Origin: Fodinibius sp964490705
GTDB lineage: Bacteria > Bacteroidota > Rhodothermia > Balneolales > Balneolaceae
Assembly: GCA_964490705.1 (NCBI GenBank)
Contig: CAZBCG010000006.1
Location: forward strand, 1 to 64,000
DNA length: 64,000 nt
Direction of reading: 5' to 3'
Below the pieces are notes generated by a model. It was given only the letters and a program-made list of their open reading frames with translations, ran no database searches and was not told where the DNA came from. Positions 1 through 9,200 of this stretch are shown here, in pieces. The position numbers were made by a program, and so were the translations under genes. Within the stretch, counting starts at the first letter, position 1. Every line of letters begins with the position of its first letter.

Positions 1-49
1 ACGACCGGCTGTTTACAAGACAGCTGCTCTACCCCTGAGCTACGTTGGC
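1..49 (-). tRNA. tRNA-Thr (TGT anticodon), partial at window edge
   Basis: Read on the minus strand, the segment starts with acceptor strand GCCAACG. It continues with a D-arm containing GGGGTAGAGC and an anticodon arm GCTGT-CTTGTAA-ACAGC, so the anticodon is TGT (Thr). The variable loop and T arm lie beyond the window start. The 5' end is at position 49. Confidence 0.85.
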
Positions 50-210
50 TTGTCGAGATAAATTTCTTGAAATCTGACTATATTTGATTGTCAGACTAGC
101 CTCTAGCCGAAAGACTCGAAAACTAAGTACTGTTTTTATTTTTGTCAACACTGAAAGTACAATAAAGTTTAATTTCTTTCGGGATCTGACTAACACCTAA
201 AAACAAGGCT

Positions 211-831
211 TTATTTTCGATAGAAATAGATCCCGAGCCTGACAATGATGAATAATGCGATACCACCAAGGATAATCTGCCCATAGACAGAAAGATATTC
301 TCCGATCAGCCGCCAATTCTCGTGCACGATCCATCCGAATGCCAACAAAATTCCATTCCACAAAATAGAACTTATGGTAGAACAAATGACCGTGGCTGAA
401 ATGCGGGTTTGGCTGAGTCCTGCTGTTAGAGAAATTACGGATCGTGTTCCCGCCAGAAACCGATTGGCCAACACCACGCCCATCCCCCAGCGCTGCATCC
501 ATGACCGTACCTTGTTGATATACTTCAGCGGGATAAACCGGAGCAACCAAATTTGCCGGTTTTTGCGTTCAATCTGTGCCCCCCAGCGACTGCCAATCCA
601 GTACATGCTCATAAATCCAAAGACAGAAGCAATGGTTGTTAATAATAAAATAGGTACTAGCCCAACAACGGATTCCGCTGCTAAATAACCACCAAAGGCA
701 ACGAGTACATCCCCCGGAATCGGCGGGATGACATTCTCGAAATAAGCAACCAAAAAGAACACAACGTAAATGCTCAATGGCGGCAGGGTATTTACGAGCT
801 GGACAAATTCTTGTATAAATTGCTCAACCAT
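211..831 (-). CDS. DedA/SNARE-associated family membrane protein
   Basis: The 206-residue polytopic protein belongs to the DedA family, whose members support membrane-lipid recycling (some flip undecaprenyl phosphate or phosphatidylethanolamine) and proton-motive-force homeostasis. The family re-entrant loop is visible as ENVIPPIPGD at residues 32-41. The conserved NRFLAGTR motif follows at residues 123-130, with further membrane segments up to the C-terminus. It is the last gene of the queA-ispD-ispF-dedA run, 4 nt after ispF. The substrate cannot be told from the sequence. Confidence 0.9.
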   Translation of the reverse strand: MVEQFIQEFVQLVNTLPPLSIYVVFFLVAYFENVIPPIPGDVLVAFGGYLAAESVVGLVPILLLTTIASVFGFMSMYWIGSRWGAQIERKNRQIWLLRFIPLKYINKVRSWMQRWGMGVVLANRFLAGTRSVISLTAGLSQTRISATVICSTISSILWNGILLAFGWIVHENWRLIGEYLSVYGQIILGGIALFIIVRLGIYFYRK

Positions 832-835
832 GATG

Positions 836-1309
836 CTAGGCCTGGGTTAATAGTGCCACAGCTTGAGCAGTAATTCCCTCACCATTTCCTACAAATCCAA
901 GCTCCTCGGATGTTGTTGCCTTTACAGATATCTGATCTACATCAACAGATAAATCTTGGGCTATCCGATCTCGCATTGTCGGGATGTGGGGCGATAACTT
1001 CGGACGCTCGGCCACAACAGTAGCATCAATATTTGAAACCTGATAACCTTTACCTCTTATCAAACCTCTCACTTTTCGTAATAAGATACGACTGTTAATA
1101 TCATCAAATTCGTCATCCGTATCGGGGAAATGCTGACCAATATCGCCCAGTGCACACGCTCCCAGCAGGGCATCGGAAATGGCGTGGAGCAACACATCGG
1201 CATCAGAATGGCCAACCAGCCCCTTTTCAAAAGGGATTTCTACACCGCCCAGCACCAGTGAGTAGCCGACCTCAAGGCGGTGGACATCATATCCATATCC
1301 GATGCGCAT
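836..1309 (-). CDS. ispF: 2-C-methyl-D-erythritol 2,4-cyclodiphosphate synthase
   Basis: This is the fifth enzyme of the MEP isoprenoid pathway. It cyclises CDP-ME 2-phosphate to MEcPP with release of CMP. At 157 residues it has the usual family length. The metal ligands of the family are in place: Asp8 and His10 (YDVHRL) and His42 (LLHAISDALLG), with the GHSDAD motif at 33-38 and the ATTSEELGF/GNGEGI region near the C-terminus. It lies 4 nt after ispD, so both consecutive MEP enzymes are made from one transcript. Confidence 0.97.
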   Translation of the reverse strand: MRIGYGYDVHRLEVGYSLVLGGVEIPFEKGLVGHSDADVLLHAISDALLGACALGDIGQHFPDTDDEFDDINSRILLRKVRGLIRGKGYQVSNIDATVVAERPKLSPHIPTMRDRIAQDLSVDVDQISVKATTSEELGFVGNGEGITAQAVALLTQA

Positions 1310-1313
1310 AGTA

Positions 1314-2006
1314 CTAACTATTTTCTTTGTTGATTAATAATCGAGCAAGTTCCAGATCCAGCGGAAAAGTAATCTTAAAATTAGAGCGATCTCCTTCGAC
1401 CATTCTCACATCATATCCGAGACGTTCCACCAGCGAAGAATCATCCGTGCCTGTAAAATTATCTTTCATCGCCCTCTTGTAAGCCTCTAGTATTATAGGC
1501 TTTCGAAAAACCTGTGGCGTCTGCGTCTGCCACAAGAATTTGCGCGATGGCGTTTCCTGTATTACCTGTTCCTCATCAATTCTTTTAATGGTATCTTTAA
1601 CCGGCACACCCAATACCGCTCCACCAGCTTGCACGGCTACCTTGCAACAACTTTCAATATGGTCAGCTTTTACAAAAGGGCGAACAGCATCGTGTACTAT
1701 CACCAGATCAACATCGGTAACCTTTGCCAATGCATTGTGGATTGAATCTTGACGCTTGGTGCCCCCAACCAGACAACAACCGGCTACCGTTTGCGGCAAT
1801 AAATCCCCAAGAATTTGCTCCGCTTTATCCAGATACTCCTTTGATGTGGCAACAATAACTTGGGAAAGCCCTTCGAGCGATAAAAACCGGCGAATGGTGT
1901 GCTCTAAAATCGTAGATCCTGATAGCTCCAGAAAAGGTTTCGGAGTCGCCTTTTGCATACGACTCCCTGATCCTGCAGCCGGAATGATAAGTGTCTTCGT
2001 AGTCAC
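1314..2006 (-). CDS. ispD: 2-C-methyl-D-erythritol 4-phosphate cytidylyltransferase
   Basis: The enzyme transfers CMP from CTP to MEP in the MEP pathway. The nucleotidyltransferase signature PAAGSGSRM (residues 9-17) is followed by the PKPF segment (22-25). The VHDAVRPF motif, the VPVKDTIK loop and the TQTPQVF motif typical of IspD also occur, and TDDSSLVE lies near the C-terminus. The 230-residue length fits. The stop of queA is immediately upstream (1 nt gap), which indicates one operon. Confidence 0.96.
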   Translation of the reverse strand: MTTKTLIIPAAGSGSRMQKATPKPFLELSGSTILEHTIRRFLSLEGLSQVIVATSKEYLDKAEQILGDLLPQTVAGCCLVGGTKRQDSIHNALAKVTDVDLVIVHDAVRPFVKADHIESCCKVAVQAGGAVLGVPVKDTIKRIDEEQVIQETPSRKFLWQTQTPQVFRKPIILEAYKRAMKDNFTGTDDSSLVERLGYDVRMVEGDRSNFKITFPLDLELARLLINKENS

Positions 2007-2007
2007 G

Positions 2008-3054
2008 TTATATAATCAGCAATGAATCACCAAAGGCAAAGAAGCGATAATCATTTTCCTTGGCTTCTTCGTAGGCTTCCATCAGAAAATCATAGCCGGC
2101 AAAAGCCGCGCCCAGCATCAGCATTGTTGATTCGGGGCGATGAAAATTCGTAATGACTCCTTCGGTAATTTTGAAATCATAGGGCGGAAAAATGAATTTA
2201 TCTGTCCACCCGGTACCCGGCTTGGAAATACCGCTGGCCGTGATACTCGTTTCGATCGTTCTAACGGAAGTCGTACCGCAGGCTACTACTTTCCGGTCAT
2301 TATCTGCCAAGGCCTCATTAATTTCGGCTGATGTCTCTTCGGAGATATAATAATTTTCGGAATCTGTTCGATGCTTGGTCAAGTCTTCCACTTCGCAGGG
2401 CCGAAATGTACCCCATCCAATATGCATGGTGATAGGCAGCATCTGTACACCTTTATCTTTCAGTTTCTCAACAAGCTCATCTGTAAAATGCATAGCTGCA
2501 AACGGTGCCGCTACAGAACCGCGCTCTTTGGCAAAAATGGTCTGATATTGTTCTTTGTCGTCTTCATCAGCATCGCGTTCGATATAGGGTGGCAACGGCA
2601 TCTCACCAATATTATCCAAAATGTCGTATAACTCTTCGTTTGATCCGTCAAACAAAAAGCGAATTGTTCGTCCGCGCGATGTGGTATTATCAATCACTTC
2701 CGCCATCAAATTGGGACCAAAATACAATTTATTGCCGATACGAATTTTTCGGGCGGGCTCTACCAGAACATCCCAAAGCATATTTTCGGGTACCAATTCG
2801 CGCAGTAAAAACACCTCAATATCAGCGTCAGTCTTTTCTTTTTTTCCTTTCAAGCGCGCCGGAAAGACCTTGGTATCATTATAAATTAAGACATCTCCCT
2901 CATTCATATATTTGTGGAGGTCAGAAAATTTTTCGTGGGAGATCGTCTGCTCCTCTCGATCCAAAACCATTAACTTTGCAGCGTCGCGTGGCTCTACCGG
3001 TTTCTCCGGAACGTTATAATCATCAGTTTCAAACTTGAAATCGGTAAGTTTCAT
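2008..3054 (-). CDS. queA: S-adenosylmethionine:tRNA ribosyltransferase-isomerase
   Basis: QueA moves and isomerises the ribosyl part of AdoMet onto preQ1 at tRNA position 34, giving epoxyqueuosine. The 348-residue protein contains family landmarks: RDAAKLMVLDR near the N-terminus, GDVLIYNDTKVFPARL, ERDADEDDKEQYQTIFAKERGSVAAPFAAMHFT and the C-terminal TNFHRPESTMLMLGAAFAG. It is the first gene of the queA-ispD-ispF-dedA operon. A TTG-N20-TATATTTG promoter-like site lies about 65 nt upstream of its ATG. Confidence 0.97.
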   Translation of the reverse strand: MKLTDFKFETDDYNVPEKPVEPRDAAKLMVLDREEQTISHEKFSDLHKYMNEGDVLIYNDTKVFPARLKGKKEKTDADIEVFLLRELVPENMLWDVLVEPARKIRIGNKLYFGPNLMAEVIDNTTSRGRTIRFLFDGSNEELYDILDNIGEMPLPPYIERDADEDDKEQYQTIFAKERGSVAAPFAAMHFTDELVEKLKDKGVQMLPITMHIGWGTFRPCEVEDLTKHRTDSENYYISEETSAEINEALADNDRKVVACGTTSVRTIETSITASGISKPGTGWTDKFIFPPYDFKITEGVITNFHRPESTMLMLGAAFAGYDFLMEAYEEAKENDYRFFAFGDSLLII

Positions 3055-3433
3055 TATCGAACTTTTGCCTTTTATTTGATTTTACGAATCAGTATTTTTA
3101 TCGGCTTGAAAAGCGTTCCAAATATACTCGATTTTCATCCGCAGGACAAGTCTCATTATTGGAATCCCACAGACCACCACGGCGGTGGCCTCAAACCAAC
3201 AACGCTACTCTCAATTATTGACACTCAGATCTAAACAAATTTTTTGTAGAAGCATCCGGCCTCCGGCTCCATTTTTATCTCCACCAAAAAGACCATTAAC
3301 GTACCTTAGCATATCTAAAAAAATTATCGCTAGCTACAGCTTTCTCTTTATTGTAGGCTGATACTTTATTATACTTTATTATAGCCAAAGACGTTATTTT
3401 GATGTCAGGCTTTCAATCAATACTGGTATTGTT
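3055..3433. other. 379-bp divergent intergenic region
   Basis: The region separates queA (minus) from the secreted-protein gene at 3434 (plus). It contains the queA promoter candidate at 3119-3149 and a short GC-rich hairpin around 3174-3188 (CCACC/GGTGG arms). A perfect direct duplication of the 10-mer ATACTTTATT lies at 3361-3380, shortly before the plus-strand gene. I see no tRNA or ORF with coding character. Confidence 0.5.
3119..3149 (-). promoter_or_regulatory. Candidate Bacteroidota-type promoter of the queA operon
   Basis: On the minus strand the -7 like box TATATTTG (3119-3126) follows a TTG (3147-3149) after 20 nt. This fits the TTTG-N19-TAnnTTTG layout known for the primary sigma factor of Bacteroidota. 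It lies 65-95 nt upstream of the queA ATG. This is a motif match only. Confidence 0.4.
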
Positions 3434-3958
3434 ATGAAGAACATCTCTATTTATCCCCTCGTTAGCATTTTTCTGGTGCTTGTTCTGGGAATTAGTGCAC
3501 TTTCGCATGCTCAGCTTCGCAAAGAGCAAACACGCTCGTCAGATTTAATGGGGCCCATTGTGAAAGAAGATCCCAGTGACGGGGCCAATCTCGGCAACTT
3601 GTTCAATATGCAAATGAGTCATTCTTACTCCATGAATTTTGCCAGCTGGGGCGGTCAAATGCAAAATATGAATGCCTATACCAACACGATGCAGTTTTTC
3701 TTTTCGGAGGATTTGACCGGCCGAATTGATCTACAAGTGCTACATTCGCCCTTTGGCAATAACTTTATGTCAAATAACAATTCGGGCATGGATATGAAGT
3801 TTTTGATTCGCAATGCTGAGCTCAATTATCAGATCAGCGACAATAGTAACATCAGTATCCAGTTTCAGCAAGTTCCGAACTATGGCCTGTCGCCGTGGTC
3901 GTCGGGATTCTATAATCGCTCGCACCATTCACCTTTTCGAGATCCAACCTTTCACTAA
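3434..3958 (+). CDS. Secreted protein of unknown function
   Basis: The 174-residue product begins with a clear signal peptide (MKNISIYPL followed by a hydrophobic stretch, cleavage after SHAQ near residue 27). The mature part is rich in Asn, Met and Ser. It has alternating segments such as TGRIDLQVL and NAELNYQISDNSNISIQFQQV, which look like outer-membrane beta-strands. I do not recognise a family. It is 9 nt from the next gene and probably cotranscribed with the 3968-6243 series. Periplasmic or outer-membrane location is inferred from the signal peptide. Confidence 0.7.
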   Translation: MKNISIYPLVSIFLVLVLGISALSHAQLRKEQTRSSDLMGPIVKEDPSDGANLGNLFNMQMSHSYSMNFASWGGQMQNMNAYTNTMQFFFSEDLTGRIDLQVLHSPFGNNFMSNNNSGMDMKFLIRNAELNYQISDNSNISIQFQQVPNYGLSPWSSGFYNRSHHSPFRDPTFH

Positions 3959-3967
3959 TAGCGGTAG

Positions 3968-4420
3968 ATGAGTTCAAGCAACAGCGAATCTAACTCTTTT
4001 GCTCTTAATGCTGTTATTGGCTTTCTAAGCCTGCTGCTGGTATTACTGCTATTCGGATTGTTTACACGCATCATTTATCCCAGAATTGAAAACCAGCGAG
4101 CACAAGATGATTCAAAGCTCATTGGCAATGTCATTCAACTCGAGGTTCTAAACGGATGTGGTGTACCAGGTCTGGCTAACGATTTTACTTCTACCCTTCG
4201 CCAAAATGGATTTGATGTGGTAGAAACCGGCAATTTTAAAAACTTTGATATGCAACAAACTGTTGTTATAGCACGCAACTTTGATTCGGAAAACGCCCAT
4301 CGCGTGGCCGATGCTCTGGGCATCAGTCCCGAAAATATCTTTATCGAAGCATCAAAAGATTACTATTTGGATGCCACCGTGGTGATCGGCTCCGACTATC
4401 AATCTCTCAAACTCAACTAA
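3968..4420 (+). CDS. Membrane-anchored LytR C-terminal domain protein
   Basis: The 150-residue protein has one transmembrane helix at about residues 12-36. A LytR_C-type domain follows (about 53-148), recognised by IQLEVLNGCGVPGLANDF, the VVETGNF segment and VVIARNFDSENAHRVADALG. In LytR/CpsA/Psr proteins this domain sits after the catalytic part. Here it stands alone, as is common in Bacteroidota. Its role is probably in the cell envelope. It is 6 nt upstream of rsfS. Confidence 0.8.
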   Translation: MSSSNSESNSFALNAVIGFLSLLLVLLLFGLFTRIIYPRIENQRAQDDSKLIGNVIQLEVLNGCGVPGLANDFTSTLRQNGFDVVETGNFKNFDMQQTVVIARNFDSENAHRVADALGISPENIFIEASKDYYLDATVVIGSDYQSLKLN

Positions 4421-4426
4421 CACTAT

Positions 4427-4843
4427 ATGACAAACAGCTCTCAAAAAGCAAAAACTGACCAACAGTTTACCAGCGTCAATGATACTAAAACGGCCGATGC
4501 CGACAAACTGATTGATGTAATTACGGAAGCTCTGCTCGATAAACAGGCCGAAGACATCACTGTACTCGATGTCAACGGACTTACCACTCTGGCCGACAAA
4601 TTTGTAATTTGTCATGCCAAAACGGATGTGCAGATTAAGGCCATTGCCGACAGTGTAAATAAAGAAACCAAAGAGCAGTTGAATGAAAAGGCGTGGAAAG
4701 AAGAAGGACGTGAAACGCGCCGTTGGGTAATTCTTGATTACGTGAATGTAGTCGTCCACATTTTTAAGAAAGAACTGCGTGAATATTATGCGCTGGAACG
4801 CATGTGGAATGATGCCACAATCCGAAAAATTGAAGACAACTAA
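4427..4843 (+). CDS. rsfS: Ribosomal silencing factor RsfS
   Basis: RsfS binds ribosomal protein L14 and blocks joining of the 50S and 30S subunits during starvation. The 138-residue product carries the whole domain: LIDVITEALLDKQAEDITVLDV, TTLADKFVICHAKTDVQIKAIAD, the GRETRRWVILDYVNVVVHIFKKELREYYALERMW stretch, and a short variable N-terminal tail of about 25 residues. It is located between the LytR_C gene and a small lipoprotein gene on the same strand. Confidence 0.96.
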   Translation: MTNSSQKAKTDQQFTSVNDTKTADADKLIDVITEALLDKQAEDITVLDVNGLTTLADKFVICHAKTDVQIKAIADSVNKETKEQLNEKAWKEEGRETRRWVILDYVNVVVHIFKKELREYYALERMWNDATIRKIEDN

Positions 4844-4852
4844 CTATTAGCA

Positions 4853-5266
4853 GTGAAATCTATTTATCTGTTACTTACCATCTTTATTATTGTGGGTTGT
4901 GCTTCGTCTTCCAACAATGGAGACGGCAACGAAACCTATCCCAATTTGGTTTCGCTGCAACAGCCTGGAGACCAGCCCCACAAACCCTCCAAAGTTTATA
5001 TTGATTCTGTAAAACAGATCACGGCCAACGAGCACCCGGCGTTGCTTATCAGCGGTACGCTGCCCGATGCTTGCACCAATCTCCAAGAAGTCACCCACAG
5101 CATTAGTGAAAACAAGCTCTCGGTAGAAATTAAAGCCTGGCGAAATCCCGATAAGATGTGCGCGCAGGTACTTACCCCATTTTCTTTTATCTACGAAGGG
5201 GTGAGCAAAAAAGAAATATCTGAGCAATCGTCTGCCTTCGTTAACGGCACTGAATTCAACTACTAA
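4853..5266 (+). CDS. Small lipoprotein, unknown function (GTG start)
   Basis: The 137-residue product starts at GTG 4853, the first plausible start after the rsfS stop. It has a lipoprotein signal peptide with lipobox IVGC (Cys16), then a Ser/Asn/Gly-rich linker. The mature domain has two further Cys (in DACTNL and DKMCAQ) that could form a disulfide. No known family is recognised. It ends 2 nt before the dehydrogenase gene, so the two are probably coupled. Confidence 0.75.
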   Translation: MKSIYLLLTIFIIVGCASSSNNGDGNETYPNLVSLQQPGDQPHKPSKVYIDSVKQITANEHPALLISGTLPDACTNLQEVTHSISENKLSVEIKAWRNPDKMCAQVLTPFSFIYEGVSKKEISEQSSAFVNGTEFNY

Positions 5267-5268
5267 TC

Positions 5269-6243
5269 ATGTCGAAACGCGTTCTGGTTGTCGAACCGAT
5301 TATTCCCTCGGTTCTCGAAAAGCTGCGATCTCATTTTACGGTAGATGTCGGTACCCATGCCGTCTATAATAATGAGCAAAAGCTTATTAATGATATCCCG
5401 GAATACCACGGCCTGCTAACCATGCTCTCCAATCCCATCACTAAAAAGGTGATTGCAGCTGCCAACAATCTCGAAATTATTGCTAATCATGCGGTTGGAT
5501 ACGATAATATTGATCTGCAGGCTGCCGCAGATCACAATGTGAAAGTAGCCAACACCCCGGGTGTGCTCACCGATTCGTGCGCTGAATTCACACTTGGTTT
5601 GATGCTGGCCGTGTCGCGACGCTTTTATGATGCGCAAAAATATCTGCTCAACGGCAAGTTTGAAAGCTGGGAGCCAGTGGGTTTTCTGGGGATGGAGCTA
5701 CAGTGGCGAACGCTCGGTATCGTAGGAATGGGACGTATCGGTCAGGGCGTAGCCCGTCGGGCCCATGCTTTGGGGATGAAGATCATTTATCACAATCGAA
5801 ACCGGGTAGCCCAGGAAATTGAAGACGAGCTGAATGCCACTTATTACGATACCGTGGAAGAATTGGCCAAGGCATCCGATGTGCTTTCGCTCCACTGTCC
5901 GCTAACCGACGAAACCCATCATCTTATTGATGAGCATATTTTGTCGGCAATGCATGAAAACGCCATTCTTATCAACACATCGCGCGGTCCGGTGGTGGAT
6001 GAGGCTGCCCTGGCCGAGGCCCTGCATAACAAAATCATCGGTGGTGCAGGACTTGATGTATTTGAGAATGAACCGGAAATTCATCCCAGCCTGCAAGATG
6101 CCCCCAACTGCTTGTTAACGCCCCACATGGCCAGTGCAAGCTACCAAACGCGCGAAGCAATCGGCATGCTTGCTGCTGATGTAATTATTGGTGTACTCAA
6201 AGGGAAACCGCTTTCCGAAATTCCCAACTTGATTCAACCTTAA
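5269..6243 (+). CDS. D-isomer-specific 2-hydroxyacid dehydrogenase (glyoxylate/hydroxypyruvate reductase-like)
   Basis: The NAD(P)-dependent enzyme reduces 2-oxoacids such as glyoxylate or hydroxypyruvate. The Rossmann motif GMGRIG is at residues 153-158. The catalytic triad of the family is present: Arg239 (NTSRGPVVDE), a Glu in DVFENEP (263-269) and His286 (LTPHMAS). The NHAVGYDNID segment near residue 73 is typical of glyoxylate reductases. Length is 324 residues, as usual. Substrate assignment is by similarity of motifs only. Confidence 0.9.
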   Translation: MSKRVLVVEPIIPSVLEKLRSHFTVDVGTHAVYNNEQKLINDIPEYHGLLTMLSNPITKKVIAAANNLEIIANHAVGYDNIDLQAAADHNVKVANTPGVLTDSCAEFTLGLMLAVSRRFYDAQKYLLNGKFESWEPVGFLGMELQWRTLGIVGMGRIGQGVARRAHALGMKIIYHNRNRVAQEIEDELNATYYDTVEELAKASDVLSLHCPLTDETHHLIDEHILSAMHENAILINTSRGPVVDEAALAEALHNKIIGGAGLDVFENEPEIHPSLQDAPNCLLTPHMASASYQTREAIGMLAADVIIGVLKGKPLSEIPNLIQP

Positions 6244-6267
6244 TTTCGGTTCATATTCATTTAGTTG

Positions 6268-9200
6268 ATGAATCGAATAACCACCATGGAAAAAATATTT
6301 AACAGCAACAGGCTACATCACCTCTTGGGTTGGACGCTCTTGGGATTGCTACTGCTGTTGCTGGCACTAGAGGGCTGGCGGTATGGCGTAAAGCCTTCGG
6401 AGGTTAACAACGAACAGATTATTGAACGGAGCCTCACGCAAGCATCCGATTATTTCATTAATAAACAACAAGCATTGCTTGCCGATACCGAAGACTTGGC
6501 TGCCACCCTCCAGAGCCCCCTATTACAAAAACGATCCAATCAATATCTCCATAATGCACTTGCCCAGTTTCCCCAGTTTTGGAGCAGCGCCCTTTACCAG
6601 GATAAGCGCCCAATCGCATGGAATGGATTTGCACTCGGCAATACTCCGCAACCAACAGGGGCAAACTCACAACAGCAGAATAGCATATCCCTCAAAAAAC
6701 ACAACAATGTCATTTTTTGGGAATTTCATGTCCCCTTTTCGGTGCAGGACAGTTCGGGGACAATCAATTTTGATCTGCTGACCAGCCATCGCATTGAGCA
6801 ACGAAATCCATTGCCCATTGGCGACCGCAATGAGTTTTCGCTCTTTAATTCTGCGGAGTTCTCTTCTCCCTATCCGCTCAGCTTTAGTATTTTTAGCTCC
6901 CCACCACAGGAATACGAACAGATCCAACAGCTCAACAACCTACAGGGAGATTCGATAGGCGTAGTATATGCTACGGCAGACAAATTTCAACAGACACAAC
7001 AGCAGTGGGAACAAAACACCAGGTTTTGGCGGTCGGTCTTTGCGCTGCTCTGTTTCCTCATCCTCAGCTGCCTGCTATATTGGGCCGCCGACCGGCTTCC
7101 ATTATGGCGCGCGCTGGGATTACAGTTACTATCTATCGGTATTGGCTGGTGTATCCTCTTTTATACCAACATGCTATCGTATTGGGTGCTTGCGCTGAGC
7201 AACTTATCCCCTGATGTTTGGAGCACTGCCGTTGATAGTATCAGCTTCACCTGTACAAATGCCCTGTTCGCCCTTGTTGGTGCCATTACAGTTGCCCGAA
7301 AAATCAACGATTACAGCAAACAAATTAATCCCGATTCGTACCTTGTCTCTATCGTTTTGGCAGGTGGCGCAGGCATGCTTAATGCCACGGGTATTCTCTG
7401 GGTCTTCGATCTGCTGTATCATGCCAGCATCACCAGCAATGTACCACTTCTGGATCTTCGTATCCTTCCCGAATGGGGTACCATTGTGCTGTATCTGGCC
7501 CTGGGGATGTCGGTCTTAGCACTCGGCATTATCCTTACAGCCATCAACCGGCTACTGTTTCGTACTACCTCCGAATATTTTAAACTCACTGCATCGGTCT
7601 TGGCAATCACCTTTGGTATTTGCCTGTTCGTTCTACAGCTTTTTATGCCGCTTGAGCTCTCACTTTCCCGCATTCTCTATACCAGCTTTTTAAGCTTTGC
7701 AATAATACTGGGATTTGCCGCTGCCTATGTCAAAGATATCATCTGGGTTACGGAAATGTCGCCACTGCGGAAAATCGTCATCGGCAGTTTTGTCATCGCA
7801 GGTCTCTGCATTCCCGCGATTTACCAAGCATCTCTGGTAAATGTGGATAATGAACTCTGGAAAACTGCTCAAAACTATGCGCAAGAAGAAGATCCCGTAG
7901 CTGAAAAACTTACGCAGGAAATTCTCACCACGCTGGAACAACGCTTTCAATCAATCAGCAAAGAGGATCTTCAAAACAATCGGGCTACCCTGCAAGCTCG
8001 ATTCACCGAAACTGTCCAGGCCTTTCTTTCTCCCAAGTGGAACGCCTATTCCTATGACCTGCAACTGGTAAACTCCACTGGTGAACTCATTGCCGATTAT
8101 GCGACCGATCTCAATTCTCCAAACTGGACGCAAATTTACAACATCCCTACAATGAAACTGGTCACCAATATTGAGCAGATCAGGAAATCCAGCATCCGTC
8201 CCATTGTACAACTGCCGCAGCTTATCAATCAGCAGGATTACCGCACCTTTTATCGCGGCTGGATTCCCGTTTTCGGGATGTCGGAAGACACACCCATTGC
8301 CTGGATACTGTGTTCGATTTACAAAGAGCGGCCTGAATTCAACAAACCCATTCGTGCCGTAATGGCATCGCTCAACTACGAGGATTGGAATACGGGCTAT
8401 CAGATGCAAAAGTATCAGGATGGACAAATAGTACACTCTGCACAGAAGGGCTTTACGGGACATTTTTCTCAAAAACAAACGCTCGACGCCGATGAGCAAC
8501 AAGCACTGCAGGAGGATTCGCTTATCTATGTTACCGAACAAAATCCGGAACATGATTACCGAACACTGCTATGGAAGTCATCCGAAGAAACGATTATTAA
8601 GATTAGTACTACCCTTTCTGATTATCGAATTATCCTGTTCACCTTTTTTCGATTTAGTTTTATTTTGCTGTTAACCAGCTGCCTGCTATTACTTATGGCA
8701 CAACTCATCAGCTGGGGCAGCATTTCATTTTTAGGAACAAACAAGCGATTTCAAGATCGCATCTTAGATAGTTTTCTGCTAGCTACGCTCGTGTTTCTCA
8801 CTTTTCTGATCGTAACTTCGCACTATGCCATCAAGCAACAAAATCAGGATATTGTACGGCAGGAGCTTTTTGACAAACTCGAAAGTCTATCTCAGACCGT
8901 ACAGGCAAATCGCCAGTCCGATCCTGGTATCAGCTTAAGCCGCTCCTTTTCGCTCGATACACTCACCACGCCCCTCAACGTAGATGCCAGCTTTTACAAT
9001 GGGCGAAGGGTTGTCGAGACCACCACACCCCAGATCTACCAGCAGCACCTGTTGCCATCAGTACTGCCTTATGAAATTTATAATCAGCTTTTTGTACAGC
9101 GCCAGCAGGATGCCTTTTCGACCGTAAATCTGGCAGGACAATCACTGCTTATCGGCTACCGTTCTATTCTGGATGATGAAAATCAGCCGGTGGGTACGAT